Source: Mesonia hippocampi (GTDB lineage Bacteria; Bacteroidota; Bacteroidia; Flavobacteriales; Flavobacteriaceae). From it: a stretch of DNA of 64,000 nucleotides. The notes under the pieces are model-generated. The model had not been told where the DNA came from, searched no databases, and saw only the letters and a list, made by a program, of their open reading frames with translations. Shown in pieces: positions 52,280 to 61,980 of this stretch (position 1 is the stretch's first letter; the number at the start of each line of letters is the position of its first letter). Location of the stretch: NCBI RefSeq assembly GCF_014197445.1, contig NZ_JACIFO010000001.1, forward strand, positions 248,001 to 312,000. The letters run 5' to 3'. Both the position numbers and the translations under genes were made by a program.

Positions 52280-53962
52280 TTACTTTTTTATAAATTGATT
52301 TTTTCTTATCAACACAAAAATAAAACCGAATATTCCTAAGCAAATTAGAGGAATCCCTATGTTTAGCCATTGCCATAAGCTTTTGTTGTTTTCTACTTTT
52401 TGTGTGTCGAGAAATGCTAATTGAACATTTTTAGATCTTAAGGTTAAAAGCCCATCATCATCTAGCATGTAATTTACAGCATTAATCAAAAAGTTTTTAT
52501 TACCATAGGTAGTCGCTGTATAAGGATCGTAACCTAGGCTCATGGGTTTCCCATTTTTCATTTCATTTTTAATAATATCTCCATCACTAACTACCAAAAC
52601 TTTTGTAGGTGTGCTAGTATCTTTATGAGAAGTTAGGGTGGTAGGTTTTATTCTGTTTTGGTAAACAGATTTAAATGTTCCTTCTAATAAAACAGCTAAG
52701 GGAACACTTGCTTGGTTATAAATTTCGGGGTTAGGAGGAGTATTAATTATAGCTAAAGAAACCTCGGCAGGCGTACCTATAAGCTTAGTGTTTTCTGAAC
52801 TCGTTAACAATATGGTTTTACTGATATTGTTTCTTAGTGTATCTATAGGCGAGGCAAAATCAAATTTTACGGCTTCTATATTTTTAACAATAGGATGCGA
52901 TGCGTTAGAAAAAGCTAATGGCGCATAAACCCATGGGTACGGATTAAATCTTGTTTGGTCTCCCTGCCCATTTGCCAATACAATAGGAGCCGAAATAACA
53001 TCGGTAACTAAGCTTGGGTTAATGCGAACACCGTATTGAAAGAAAAAATCGGTAAGGTTTAAATCTCTAGGAAAAGTGAGCATACGTTGATGCTCGCTCG
53101 TAAATAGGCTATCTTTTTCTGCCATTACATTGTCTAGTAACCAAATTGCTTTTCCACCATTCATCAGGTATTGGTCGAGTACGTATTTTTCTTTTTCGGT
53201 ATAACGATGTGTTGGTTTTGCTTCTAAAATTAAATCGTATTGACTTAATTGCTGAAGTGTTTTTTGAGGATTGTTAGCAACAGAATCTAGTGTAAAAGGA
53301 GCTATAAAATAGTGTTTTTTTAGCTCGGTAAGAAAATCGGCTAATTGTGCATCGGCTAATTCTCCATTCCCTCGCATAATGGCAATTTTTTTGGAGCGTT
53401 TGCTGGTTAAACGTTTAAAAGCATCAGAAAATACGTATTCTAATTGTTGTATAGAAGCATTTATAATATCTTCGTTTGTATCGCCTATTTTCCGATGTAA
53501 TAATTTAACAGGTATAGCTTGTTTGCTGTTGCTTGCCATTGCCCAAGGAAACATAATGCTTTCCGATATTTTTCCGTTTTCGTTAACGTTAATTGTTTCG
53601 GGTATCATGCCTGCCTTGTAAAATTGCTCTGCTACGCTTTGTGCATCTATATTTTCGGCTAAAGGGTTTATGAAACTAAATTTTATAAGCGGATTTTGAG
53701 CTGCGTATTCTTCTAGTAAGTAACGTGTTTCGTTTTGTAAGCGTTTATATTCAGAAGGGAAGTCTCCTTTTAGAAAAACTTCAATTAAAATAGGTTCTTC
53801 TACACTAGTGAGTATATGTTGTGAAGTTTCTGCTAAACTAAAGCGTTGATTACTGGTAACATCAACTCGTTTAAAGAAGAAAGTTGCTAGTATATTGATG
53901 CAAACAACAATAATTATAGGAAGGAGAAGTTTAGAAAATCGATTATCTTTCATACTGCTCAT
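52280..53962 (-). CDS. gldG: Gliding motility ABC transporter auxiliary protein GldG
   Basis: The 560-residue protein has one N-terminal span (LLLPIIIVVCINILATFF, about residues 13-30), a large extracytoplasmic region and a C-terminal span (WLNIGIPLICLGIFGFIFVL). The middle has the ABC-type uncharacterised transport domain, with AEQFYKAGMIPETINV and GGKAIWLLDNVMAEKDSLF. GldG works with GldF and the ATPase GldA in Flavobacterium gliding motility; gldA is not next to them here, as in F. johnsoniae. The gene starts three bases after gldF. A nearby ATG at 53953 is an alternative start. Confidence 0.9.
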   Translation of the reverse strand: MSSMKDNRFSKLLLPIIIVVCINILATFFFKRVDVTSNQRFSLAETSQHILTSVEEPILIEVFLKGDFPSEYKRLQNETRYLLEEYAAQNPLIKFSFINPLAENIDAQSVAEQFYKAGMIPETINVNENGKISESIMFPWAMASNSKQAIPVKLLHRKIGDTNEDIINASIQQLEYVFSDAFKRLTSKRSKKIAIMRGNGELADAQLADFLTELKKHYFIAPFTLDSVANNPQKTLQQLSQYDLILEAKPTHRYTEKEKYVLDQYLMNGGKAIWLLDNVMAEKDSLFTSEHQRMLTFPRDLNLTDFFFQYGVRINPSLVTDVISAPIVLANGQGDQTRFNPYPWVYAPLAFSNASHPIVKNIEAVKFDFASPIDTLRNNISKTILLTSSENTKLIGTPAEVSLAIINTPPNPEIYNQASVPLAVLLEGTFKSVYQNRIKPTTLTSHKDTSTPTKVLVVSDGDIIKNEMKNGKPMSLGYDPYTATTYGNKNFLINAVNYMLDDDGLLTLRSKNVQLAFLDTQKVENNKSLWQWLNIGIPLICLGIFGFIFVLIRKNQFIKK

Positions 53963-53964
53963 TA

Positions 53965-54690
53965 TTAATTTTTCTTATTTAAATTAAACTGCGTTAAGCT
54001 TAGAAATAATGCTGTTACGCTAATAAAATAAACAATATCTCGCGTATCGATTACGCCTCTGCTAATGCTTTTGTAATGAAACGCTATACCTAAATATTCT
54101 AGCGCATAAATATCGGAATTTAAAATAGCATCGGTTAGCCCACTAAAACCAAAATAACTAATAAAGCAAAGAAAAGCTCCTGTCATAAAAGCTATAATTT
54201 GACTATTGGTAAGGCTTGAAGCAAAAATACCCATAGCGGTATAAATACTTATTAAAAAAAATAAACCAATATAGGAACCTAATATTTCTCCTGTATCAAA
54301 ATTACCTGGAGTTTTGCCTAAGTAATAAATACAAACAACATAGATAAGCGTGGGCAATAAGGCTAAAACACTTAACAGTAAAGCTCCAAAAAACTTTCCA
54401 AGCACCAATTGCCATGTATTAATGGGTAATGTTTGGAGTAACTCTAAAGTACCTTGTTTTTTTTCTTCAGAAAAACTTTTCATGCAAATTGCAGGGATAA
54501 GGAATATAAATACCCATGGCGCTAAACTAAAAAAGGGTAGTAAGCTAGCATAACCTTGGTCAAAAATATTATATCCACTATCTAAAAACCATAGAAATAA
54601 GGCGTTTAAAATCAAGAAAATAGCAATGACTACATAACCTATTGCTGATGAGAAAAAGGCGTTAATTTCTTTATATAAAATAGCTCTCAT
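53965..54690 (-). CDS. gldF: Gliding motility ABC transporter permease GldF
   Basis: The 241-residue ABC-2 permease has six membrane spans and starts MRAILYKEINAFFSSAIGYV, with SFSEEKKQGTLELLQTLPI after the second span. It is the GldF subunit, with GldG encoded directly downstream. The two are needed for gliding in F. johnsoniae, though not in all gliding Bacteroidota. Two small genes for a monooxygenase-like protein and a SAM hydrolase lie just upstream with 2-base gaps, forming a four-gene operon. Confidence 0.92.
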   Translation of the reverse strand: MRAILYKEINAFFSSAIGYVVIAIFLILNALFLWFLDSGYNIFDQGYASLLPFFSLAPWVFIFLIPAICMKSFSEEKKQGTLELLQTLPINTWQLVLGKFFGALLLSVLALLPTLIYVVCIYYLGKTPGNFDTGEILGSYIGLFFLISIYTAMGIFASSLTNSQIIAFMTGAFLCFISYFGFSGLTDAILNSDIYALEYLGIAFHYKSISRGVIDTRDIVYFISVTALFLSLTQFNLNKKN

Positions 54691-54692
54691 AA

Positions 54693-54989
54693 TTATTTTA
54701 AACTGGCTAATTTGTTTACACTCCAGGCTTCTGGGCTAGCAGCAAATTTTGCTTTTGTTGCTGGCCATACTTCTTTAAATAGGGGAGATTTTCTATAGGT
54801 GTTTAAGGCAGTTTCGTCTTCCCAATAGCTGTAGGTAAAAAAAACATTTTCTTGATGCATGTCTTGGTATAATTCTAAAAAAAGGCAGCCCTCAAAGTTT
54901 CTTATCTTTTCTTTAGAGGCGTTAAAAAGTGCTTTAAAATTAGCTATTTCGGTAAACTCAAATGTTAGTTTTACAATTCGTACAAGCAT
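54693..54989 (-). CDS. Antibiotic biosynthesis monooxygenase (ABM) domain protein
   Basis: The 98-residue ferredoxin-like protein has the ABM pattern: MLVRIVKLTFEFTEIANF at the N-terminus, GCLFLELYQDMHQENVFFTY and SYWEDETALNTYRKSPLFKE. Family members are small quinol or haem-acting monooxygenases that work as dimers without cofactors. The substrate is unknown, and the name does not imply antibiotic synthesis here. The gene is 2 bases from gldF and from the SAM hydrolase gene. Confidence 0.85.
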   Translation of the reverse strand: MLVRIVKLTFEFTEIANFKALFNASKEKIRNFEGCLFLELYQDMHQENVFFTYSYWEDETALNTYRKSPLFKEVWPATKAKFAASPEAWSVNKLASLK

Positions 54990-54991
54990 GT

Positions 54992-55822
54992 TTAGTTAAA
55001 TTTTATAGTTACAGTGTCAGAAAGTCCTAAGCCAAAAAGGCTAGCTGCACCACCTACTGTTTTAGGGTTGCTTTTGTAAATAGCTAACTCTAAATAAGAA
55101 GCGGTGTTAAAGAGGGCAATTTTTTTTCCGCTTTCGTTTAGGTTGCTATTTTCGGTATCAAATTTAATAACTTCACTATAACTTGCTACTATTTTTGTAA
55201 ATTTATTAGAGCGAGCATCTATAATAAATGTTTGTCCTTTTCCTATCTGGTTAAATAGTTTTTTACTTACATTGGTAACAAGATTTCCATAATTATCAAT
55301 ATAAATAATGTGAGCAATTATTTTTTGTTCCTGCTCATATATAATAGGTTTATGGGCTTTTAGTTTTTCGAGAGAAATTACATTTTTACCAATTACATCT
55401 AAGCTTCCTCCTCTGGCAATATGGCAAGCTACTTTCACAAAAGTATCTAGGGTAGGGAAACTTGGATTTTTGTTTTCTTGAATATTAATTTCTACGATTT
55501 TATCGGGATTTATTTCAGATGCTACAAGTGATAAAACACCATTATTAGCACAAATAAAGTAATGCCCATCCATAAAAAGGGCAATTTGTTTTTTATTATA
55601 AGTTTGCTCGGTATCTACGCTAATGATATGAATACTTCCTTTTGGAAAGCTTTTATAAGCATTTTTAATAACATAAGCCGCCTCCATAATATGGAAAGGA
55701 GAAATGTCGTGAGAGATATCAACAATATTAGCGTTAGGGAGTTCACACAAGATAGTACCTTTAACCATTGCTGTTGAAGGATCTTTATAACCAAAATCTG
55801 AGGTTAGAGTGATAATTGCCAT
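54992..55822 (-). CDS. SAM hydroxide adenosyltransferase/hydrolase (DUF62)
   Basis: The 276-residue protein starts with TLTSDFGYKDPSTAMVKGTI and includes NIVDISHDISPFHI and FICANNGVLSLVA, the conserved parts of the DUF62 family related to fluorinase. These enzymes split S-adenosylmethionine with water to adenosine and methionine. The physiological role is unknown. It is the first gene of the operon that continues with the ABM protein, gldF and gldG. The promoter was not identified; no exact TAnnTTTG box precedes it. Confidence 0.88.
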   Translation of the reverse strand: MAIITLTSDFGYKDPSTAMVKGTILCELPNANIVDISHDISPFHIMEAAYVIKNAYKSFPKGSIHIISVDTEQTYNKKQIALFMDGHYFICANNGVLSLVASEINPDKIVEINIQENKNPSFPTLDTFVKVACHIARGGSLDVIGKNVISLEKLKAHKPIIYEQEQKIIAHIIYIDNYGNLVTNVSKKLFNQIGKGQTFIIDARSNKFTKIVASYSEVIKFDTENSNLNESGKKIALFNTASYLELAIYKSNPKTVGGAASLFGLGLSDTVTIKFN

Positions 55823-55870
55823 GTTTAAATAATGTTAATACTTTAAAGAGATAAGCTCGTAATTTTTAAT

Positions 55871-55878
55871 TAAATTTG
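55871..55878 (+). promoter_or_regulatory. phoH promoter -7 box
   Basis: TAAATTTG matches TAnnTTTG, 43 bases upstream of the phoH TTG start. A TTTA sequence 25 bases farther upstream may be a weak -33 element. Confidence 0.5.
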
Positions 55879-55921
55879 TTGTGCGAATTTAGTTAATATA
55901 CCTTAATAAACACACTAGCTT

Positions 55922-56878
55922 TTGAACGAACTTATCATAGAATTATCAGAAATTAGTCCTCGAGAGTTTTTTGGGCATCATAATGCTAATATCGAGTTGC
56001 TAAAAAAATACTTCCCGCAATTAAAACTGGTAGCACGAGGAAACCGTATAAAAGCCTTTGGCGATGAAGAGCATTTAGAGGAATTTGATAAGCGGTTAAA
56101 TATGCTTTTAGAGCATTTTAGTAAATATAATAAGCTAGACGAGAATATTATAGAACGTATTCTTACCAGTGAAAAAAAAGAAGATTATGAAACTTCTGCC
56201 AAGCATAACGATGTTTTGGTACACGGGGTGGGCGGTAGACTTATAAAACCACAAACAGCCAACCAGCGCAAATTGGTAGATTTTATTGCTAAAAACGATA
56301 TGGTTTTTGCCGTAGGTCCTGCAGGAACAGGAAAAACCTATACAGGAGTAGCTATGGCGGTTAAAGCCTTAAAAGAAAAAGAGGTAAAACGAATTATTTT
56401 AACCAGACCAGCAGTAGAAGCAGGAGAAAATTTAGGTTTCCTGCCTGGAGATTTAAAAGAAAAGTTAGACCCCTACATGCAACCTTTGTACGATGCTCTT
56501 CGTGATATGATACCTCACGAAAAATTAGAAGCTTATATCGAACGAGGAGTGATACAAATAGCCCCTATGGCTTTTATGCGCGGTCGTACTCTAGATAATG
56601 CTTTTGTGATACTCGATGAAGCACAAAATACCACCCACGCTCAGATGAAAATGTTTCTTACCCGTATGGGGAAAAACGCAAAATTTATGATAACCGGAGA
56701 TCCTGGACAAATAGATTTGCCCCCAAGAGCAATTTCAGGATTAAAAGAAGCCTTGTTGGTGCTTAAAAACGTAAAAGGAATCGGGATGATTTTCTTAGAC
56801 GATAAAGATGTAATTAGGCATAAATTAGTAAAAAAAGTAATAGCAGCTTATGCTGCCCTTGATAACCCAGAATCTTAA
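55922..56878 (+). CDS. phoH: PhoH family ATPase
   Basis: The 318-residue protein has an N-terminal KH-like region (NIELLKKYFPQLKLVARG) and a PhoH ATPase domain with Walker A GPAGTGKT (132-139), Walker B FVILDEAQN (about 231-239) and TGDPGQIDLP as sensor I. PhoH/YbeZ proteins interact with the rRNA-maturation factor YbeY and are thought to act on RNA. The start is TTG at 55922, because the N-terminal MNELIIEL sequence is conserved in family members and no ATG lies nearby. purC follows after six bases, so they may be co-transcribed. Confidence 0.92.
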   Translation: MNELIIELSEISPREFFGHHNANIELLKKYFPQLKLVARGNRIKAFGDEEHLEEFDKRLNMLLEHFSKYNKLDENIIERILTSEKKEDYETSAKHNDVLVHGVGGRLIKPQTANQRKLVDFIAKNDMVFAVGPAGTGKTYTGVAMAVKALKEKEVKRIILTRPAVEAGENLGFLPGDLKEKLDPYMQPLYDALRDMIPHEKLEAYIERGVIQIAPMAFMRGRTLDNAFVILDEAQNTTHAQMKMFLTRMGKNAKFMITGDPGQIDLPPRAISGLKEALLVLKNVKGIGMIFLDDKDVIRHKLVKKVIAAYAALDNPES

Positions 56879-56884
56879 TAATAC

Positions 56885-57835
56885 ATGAATACCCTTACCA
56901 AAACACAATTCAAATTCCCTAATCAAACCACAGTCTACAAAGGCAAAGTTAGAGATGTATATACATTAGAAAACAACAAAATTATAATGATAGCCACCGA
57001 TAGGCTTAGTGCTTTTGATGTGGTAATGCCTAAAGGAATTCCTTATAAAGGTCAAATTCTTAATCAGATTGCAACTAAAATGATGCAAGATACACAGGAC
57101 ATCGTGCCTAATTGGTTAGAGGCAACTCCAGACCCTAATGTAGCTTATGGAGAAAGCTGTGAACCTTTTAAAGTAGAAATGGTAATTAGAGGCTATCTAG
57201 CAGGGCATGCCGCAAGAGAATATAAAGCTGGAAAACGAGAGCTTTGTGGCGTAAAACTTCCTGAAGGACTTAAGGAGAATGATAAACTACCTTCACCTAT
57301 TATAACCCCAGCAACAAAAGCAGAACAAGGCGATCATGATGAAGATATCGCTAAAGAAGATATCTTAAAAAAAGGGATTGTAAGTAAAGAAGATTATGAG
57401 GTGTTGGAAAAATACACCTATTTATTGTTCGAACGAGGTACAAAATTAGCACAAGAAAGAGGCTTGATACTGGTAGATACAAAGTATGAATTTGGGAAAA
57501 CCGCCAACGGTAAAATAGTACTTATCGATGAGATTCACACCCCAGATTCTTCTCGTTATTTTTACGCAGATACCTACGAGGAATTACAGCAAAACAACGA
57601 GCCTCAAAAGCAACTTTCTAAAGAGTTTGTTCGTCAGTGGTTAATCGAGAATAATTTTCAAGGTAAAGAAGGGCAAACCTTACCAGAAATGACCGATGAA
57701 TATGTAAATACGGTTTCAGAGCGCTATATAGAATTATACGAGAAAATTACAGGCGAAAAATTTATAAAGGCTCCCTTAGAGAATATAGAAAAACGTATCA
57801 ACGATAATATAGCAGCGTTTTTAAAAACACAATAA
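56885..57835 (+). CDS. purC: SAICAR synthase
   Basis: This 316-residue enzyme condenses CAIR with aspartate and ATP to make SAICAR, the eighth step of de novo purine synthesis. Visible motifs are [11 protein letters not shown] at residues 19-29, [19 protein letters not shown] and [11 protein letters not shown] with [13 protein letters not shown]. The length is that of the longer, yeast-like form rather than the 240-residue form of E. coli. It follows phoH closely. Another purine gene, purL, is at 20923 on the other strand, so the pathway is dispersed. Confidence 0.95.
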   Translation: MNTLTKTQFKFPNQTTVYKGKVRDVYTLENNKIIMIATDRLSAFDVVMPKGIPYKGQILNQIATKMMQDTQDIVPNWLEATPDPNVAYGESCEPFKVEMVIRGYLAGHAAREYKAGKRELCGVKLPEGLKENDKLPSPIITPATKAEQGDHDEDIAKEDILKKGIVSKEDYEVLEKYTYLLFERGTKLAQERGLILVDTKYEFGKTANGKIVLIDEIHTPDSSRYFYADTYEELQQNNEPQKQLSKEFVRQWLIENNFQGKEGQTLPEMTDEYVNTVSERYIELYEKITGEKFIKAPLENIEKRINDNIAAFLKTQ

Positions 57836-57941
57836 AATTTATTCTCTTAAAAATGAAATAAGGCTAACATGATAACGGCGAGTGTACATTCTCGTATTAT
57901 TTTGTAAATTTACGCTTCAAAAATTCAACCTTAACTTAATT

Positions 57942-60900
57942 ATGCAACAAATAACTCCCTATAAACCTAAACACAAAGTACGAATTGTAACTGCAGCTTC
58001 TCTATTTGATGGGCACGATGCTGCTATTAATATTATGCGCCGAATTATTCAATCTACTGGGGTTGAAGTAATTCACTTAGGGCATGATAGAAGCGTTGAA
58101 GAAGTAGTAAACTGTGCTATTCAAGAGGACGCTAATGCAATTGCTATGACTTCGTACCAAGGTGGACACAACGAGTACTTTAAGTACATGTATGATTTAT
58201 TGCAAGAAAAAGGAGCTGGACATATTAAAATATTTGGTGGTGGTGGTGGAGTAATTCTACCTGAGGAAATCAAAGAATTGATGGACTACGGAATTACTCG
58301 TATTTACTCTCCTGATGATGGTCGTGAATTGGGATTACAAGGAATGATTAACGATTTAGTTCAACAATCGGACTTTGCCATAGGAGACAAATTGAATGGT
58401 GAAGTAAACAAGTTAGCCGACAAAGAAATAGGAAGCATTGCTCGTGTAATTTCTTCTGCCGAAAACTTTCCAGAGGTTGCTAAAGAAGCTTTAGACACCA
58501 TTCACAAAAAAAATAAAAACTCTAAAACTCCTGTATTAGGAATTACTGGTACTGGTGGTGCTGGTAAATCGAGTTTAGTTGACGAATTAGTTCGTCGTTT
58601 CTTAATTGATTTTCCAAACAAAACGATTGGATTAATTTCTGTTGATCCATCAAAAAGAAAAACGGGTGGTGCTTTATTAGGTGATCGTATTCGTATGAAT
58701 GCCATCAATAACGAACGTGTATATATGCGTTCATTAGCTACACGTCAGTCAAACTTAGCTTTATCTAAATATGTAAACGAAGCGGTAGAAGTATTAAAAG
58801 CTGCCGAATTTGATTTAATTATTTTAGAAACTTCAGGTATCGGACAATCAGATACAGAGATTATTGAACATTCTGATACTTCGTTGTATGTAATGACTCC
58901 TGAATTTGGTGCTGCAACTCAGTTAGAAAAAATCGACATGCTTGATTTTGCTGATTTAGTAGCTATTAACAAATTTGATAAAAGAGGAGCTTTAGATGCT
59001 TTACGCGATGTAAAAAAACAATACATGCGTAACAACAATTTATGGGATGTTCACATGGATGACATGCCTGTTTTTGGTACGATTGCATCTCAATTCAACG
59101 ATCCAGGAATGAATTCGCTATACAAAGCGATTATGGACAAGTTGGTTGAAAAGGCTGGAGCTGATTTACAGTCTACTTTTGAAATTACGAAAGAAATGTC
59201 TGAAAAGATATTCGTAATTCCACCAAGTAGAACACGCTATTTATCTGAAATTTCAGAAAACAACCGCGCCTATGATAAAACAGTTAATGAGCAAGAAAAA
59301 GTAGCTCAGAAACTTTACGGAGTTTATCAAACTATCTTATCTGTCATTCCGAACGAAGTGACGGAATCTTTCCTTACAAAAAACGGAATTGACCAAGATG
59401 AAATTCAGAAACAAGTTCAAAATGACGAGCAACCTTTTGCAAAATTGCTATTTGCTCAATTTGATAAAATAAAACTGAATCTTGACCCACATAACTGGGA
59501 AATCATTTTAAACTGGCAAGAGAAAGTAAGAAAATACAAAGATCCTATTTACTCGTTCAAAGTACGTGATAAGGAAATTAAAATAGAAACACATACAGAA
59601 TCACTTTCACACACGCAAATTCCGAAAGTTGCTTTACCAAAATACCAAGCTTGGGGTGATTTATTACGTTGGAATTTACAAGAGAATGTTCCAGGAGAAT
59701 TCCCATATGCTTCAGGATTATATCCTTTTAAACGTACAGGAGAAGATCCAACACGTATGTTTGCCGGTGAAGGTGGACCTGAACGTACTAACCGTCGTTT
59801 TCACTATGTGAGTTTAGGTATGCCTGCGAAACGTTTATCTACAGCATTTGACTCGGTTACTTTATACGGTAACGATCCAGGGCACAGACCAGATATTTAT
59901 GGTAAAATTGGTAATGCTGGGGTTTCTATTTGTTGTTTAGATGATGCTAAAAAATTATATTCTGGTTTCGATTTAAGTCATGCTATGACTTCGGTTTCTA
60001 TGACTATTAATGGTCCTGCTCCGATGTTATTAGGATTCTTTATGAATGCAGCTATCGACCAGAACTGTGAGAAATACATCAAAGAGCACAAATTAGAAAA
60101 AAAGGTTGAAGCAAAGCTTAAAGAATTATATGACGATAAAGGGATAGAACGTCCTAAATATAATGGTGATTTACCAGAAGGTAATGACGGATTAGGATTA
60201 TTACTTTTAGGTGTTACAGGTGATCAAATCTTACCTGCCGATGTATATGCTGAAATTAAAGCAAATACCTTAGCACAAGTACGTGGTACGGTTCAAGCAG
60301 ATATCTTAAAAGAAGACCAAGCACAAAATACGTGTATTTTCTCTACGGAATTTGCTTTACGTTTAATGGGAGATGTACAAGAGTATTTTATTGAGAAAAA
60401 TGTTCGTAATTTCTATTCAGTTTCAATCTCTGGATATCATATTGCAGAAGCTGGTGCAAACCCTATTACACAGTTAGCATTAACGTTGGCAAACGGGTTT
60501 ACCTACGTAGAATACTACTTATCAAGAGGAATGGATATCAATAAGTTTGGTCCAAATTTATCGTTCTTCTTCTCAAATGGTATTGATCCAGAATATGCGG
60601 TGATTGGTCGTGTAGCTCGTAAAATTTGGGCAAAAGCTCTAAAGTATAAGTACGCAGCAAACCCTAGAGCTCAAATGTTAAAATATCATATTCAAACTTC
60701 TGGACGTTCATTACACGCTCAAGAAATTGATTTTAATGATATTCGTACAACGCTACAGGCTTTATATGCGATTTACGACAACTGTAACTCGTTACATACG
60801 AATGCGTATGATGAAGCGATTACTACACCTACAGAAGAATCTGTACGTCGTGCAATGGCAATTCAGTTAATCATTAATAAAGAATTAGGATTGGCTAAAA

Positions 60901-61382
60901 ACGAAAATCCAATTCAAGGTTCATTTATTATTGAAGAATTAACTGATTTAGTTGAGGAAGCAGTATTAACTGAATTCGACAGAATTACAGAACGTGGTGG
61001 TGTTTTAGGAGCGATGGAAACGATGTACCAACGTTCTAAAATTCAAGAAGAAAGTTTATACTACGAAACCTTAAAACACACTGGTGAATTCCCTATTATT
61101 GGTGTAAATACATTCTTAAGTTCTAAAGGCTCTCCAACGGTTACTCCACAAGAGGTGATTCGTGCTACAGAGGAGGAAAAACAATTCCAAATCAAAACGA
61201 AAGAGAACTTAAACAAAGCACATGAAGATAAAATAGAACAACTTTTATCTGAAATGCAATCGGCTGCCATTAACAATCAAAACCTTTTTGAAAAATTAAT
61301 GGATGCTACTAAAGTTTGTTCGTTAGGACAAATTACTGCAGCCTTATTTGAAGTAGGTGGTCAATACAGACGAAACATGTAA
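57942..61382 (+). CDS. icmF: Fused isobutyryl-CoA mutase (B12-dependent, with G-protein chaperone domain)
   Basis: The 1146-residue protein has the IcmF order. A B12-binding domain comes first (DGHD, His25 is the lower cobalt ligand), then a MeaB-like GTPase (P-loop GTGGAGKS, 203-210), a linker and a mutase barrel. The first 20 residues of the longer frame (57882) look non-coding, so ATG 57942 is chosen. The substrate pocket has Phe607 in TRMFAGEG and Gln795 in DQAQNTC at the places of methylmalonyl-CoA mutase Tyr89 and Arg207. This is the isobutyryl-CoA mutase pair. Arg codons are mostly CGT, unlike neighbouring genes. An inverted-repeat sequence lies at residues 468-495. Confidence 0.92.
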   Translation: MQQITPYKPKHKVRIVTAASLFDGHDAAINIMRRIIQSTGVEVIHLGHDRSVEEVVNCAIQEDANAIAMTSYQGGHNEYFKYMYDLLQEKGAGHIKIFGGGGGVILPEEIKELMDYGITRIYSPDDGRELGLQGMINDLVQQSDFAIGDKLNGEVNKLADKEIGSIARVISSAENFPEVAKEALDTIHKKNKNSKTPVLGITGTGGAGKSSLVDELVRRFLIDFPNKTIGLISVDPSKRKTGGALLGDRIRMNAINNERVYMRSLATRQSNLALSKYVNEAVEVLKAAEFDLIILETSGIGQSDTEIIEHSDTSLYVMTPEFGAATQLEKIDMLDFADLVAINKFDKRGALDALRDVKKQYMRNNNLWDVHMDDMPVFGTIASQFNDPGMNSLYKAIMDKLVEKAGADLQSTFEITKEMSEKIFVIPPSRTRYLSEISENNRAYDKTVNEQEKVAQKLYGVYQTILSVIPNEVTESFLTKNGIDQDEIQKQVQNDEQPFAKLLFAQFDKIKLNLDPHNWEIILNWQEKVRKYKDPIYSFKVRDKEIKIETHTESLSHTQIPKVALPKYQAWGDLLRWNLQENVPGEFPYASGLYPFKRTGEDPTRMFAGEGGPERTNRRFHYVSLGMPAKRLSTAFDSVTLYGNDPGHRPDIYGKIGNAGVSICCLDDAKKLYSGFDLSHAMTSVSMTINGPAPMLLGFFMNAAIDQNCEKYIKEHKLEKKVEAKLKELYDDKGIERPKYNGDLPEGNDGLGLLLLGVTGDQILPADVYAEIKANTLAQVRGTVQADILKEDQAQNTCIFSTEFALRLMGDVQEYFIEKNVRNFYSVSISGYHIAEAGANPITQLALTLANGFTYVEYYLSRGMDINKFGPNLSFFFSNGIDPEYAVIGRVARKIWAKALKYKYAANPRAQMLKYHIQTSGRSLHAQEIDFNDIRTTLQALYAIYDNCNSLHTNAYDEAITTPTEESVRRAMAIQLIINKELGLAKNENPIQGSFIIEELTDLVEEAVLTEFDRITERGGVLGAMETMYQRSKIQEESLYYETLKHTGEFPIIGVNTFLSSKGSPTVTPQEVIRATEEEKQFQIKTKENLNKAHEDKIEQLLSEMQSAAINNQNLFEKLMDATKVCSLGQITAALFEVGGQYRRNM
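59343..59426. repeat. 84-bp inverted-repeat element embedded in frame in icmF
   Basis: The ends are GTCATTCCGAAC (59343-59354) and, on the minus strand, GTCATTTTGAAC (59426-59415), which agree in 10 of 12 bases. Just inside, GACGGAATCT and GAAATTCAGAA continue the pattern. Sequences of this kind (TGTCATTCCGAACGAAGTGA) recur between genes in many flavobacterial genomes. Here 84 bases, exactly 28 codons, encode residues 468-495 of the linker. Confidence 0.65.
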
Positions 61383-61407
61383 GCACACAATGTTTGCAGA
61401 TAAGTAT

Positions 61408-61441
61408 AATAAACCTCTTAGAAATTTCTAAGAGGTTTATT
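61408..61441 (+). terminator. icmF terminator
   Basis: A 34-base perfect palindrome with an AAACCTCTTAG / CTAAGAGGTTT core followed by a T run lies 25 bases after the icmF stop. Confidence 0.9.
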
Positions 61442-61595
61442 TTTTTGTTCTAGTTCGTTTTCGGAGTTTAAAAATCCGATCATCATAATAGGCTTTCAAT
61501 TCATCAACAAACGACATACTGTAATCGCGCTGAGTGCGTTTTACATAATTGTTTTTAACGATTTCTTTTTGTATCGCTATTTCAGGACGTGACAT
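61437..61595 (-). pseudogene. Probable remnant of an IS3-type transposase OrfA
   Basis: A 52-codon frame begins MSRPEIAIQKEIV and contains VKRTQRDYSMSF, which resembles the N-terminus of IS3-family OrfA proteins, where RTQRDYS-SF is followed by the helix-turn-helix. That continuation is missing; after MSF the frame turns to a short basic tail (FKLRKRTRTKK) and stops within the icmF terminator. No terminal inverted repeats or OrfB were seen. It is therefore best read as a deletion remnant, though a genuine small protein cannot be excluded. Confidence 0.45.
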
Positions 61596-61605
61596 ATAGA
61601 GGAAT

Positions 61606-61644
61606 AAAAAAGTCTGCTTTAATTAACAAAAAACAGACCTTTTT
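61606..61644. terminator. Terminator after the GlsB-type gene
   Basis: A stem formed by AAAAAAGTCTG and CAGACCTTTTT (one mismatch) with a 17-base loop lies 7 bases beyond the minus-strand stop at 61652. A/T runs occur on both sides. Confidence 0.7.
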
Positions 61645-61651
61645 ATATTGT

Positions 61652-61909
61652 TTATTTGGCAAAGAAACGTTTCCATACCCATAGTACAATAAATCCACCT
61701 AGGATGGCAAATATCCAATCGGCAAAACTCCAAAAACTAGTAGTTTCATTTAATATTCCTAACGATCTTCCAATAAAACCACCTACAAAAGCTCCTGCAA
61801 TTCCAATTAAAATAGTAACAACCCATCCTCCTGGGTCTTTTCCTGGCATTACAGCTTTAGCTAATAATCCCGCAATAAATCCGAAAATAATCCACGATAA
61901 AAATCCCAT
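61652..61909 (-). CDS. GlsB/YeaQ/YmgE family membrane protein
   Basis: The 85-residue protein has three membrane segments: MGFLSWIIFGFIAGLLAKAV at the start, then VVTILIGIAGAFVGGFIG and a C-terminal helix. The motif AKAVMPGKDPGGW after the first span is typical. It is a transglycosylase-associated/stress-response family of unknown action. A frame opening at 61918 adds MYI; the conserved start is ATG 61909. It is a separate gene with its own terminator. Confidence 0.87.
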   Translation of the reverse strand: MGFLSWIIFGFIAGLLAKAVMPGKDPGGWVVTILIGIAGAFVGGFIGRSLGILNETTSFWSFADWIFAILGGFIVLWVWKRFFAK

Positions 61910-61980
61910 AATATACATTTTAGTGTTAGCATGCAGTAAGTTACAAAAAATATATATATAAATAAAGTAGCAAGACTTTA

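Noticed and set aside
54693-54989. Antibiotic biosynthesis locus
   Set aside because: The ABM fold is common in general metabolism and there are no other biosynthetic genes around it.
57836-57941. Cobalamin riboswitch upstream of icmF
   Set aside because: The leader is only about 100 bases and lacks a recognisable B12 box or a matching set of stems.
57882-57941. N-terminal extension of icmF by 20 residues
   Set aside because: The extra residues are hydrophobic and unlike the family; the normal start MQQITPYK lies at 57942.
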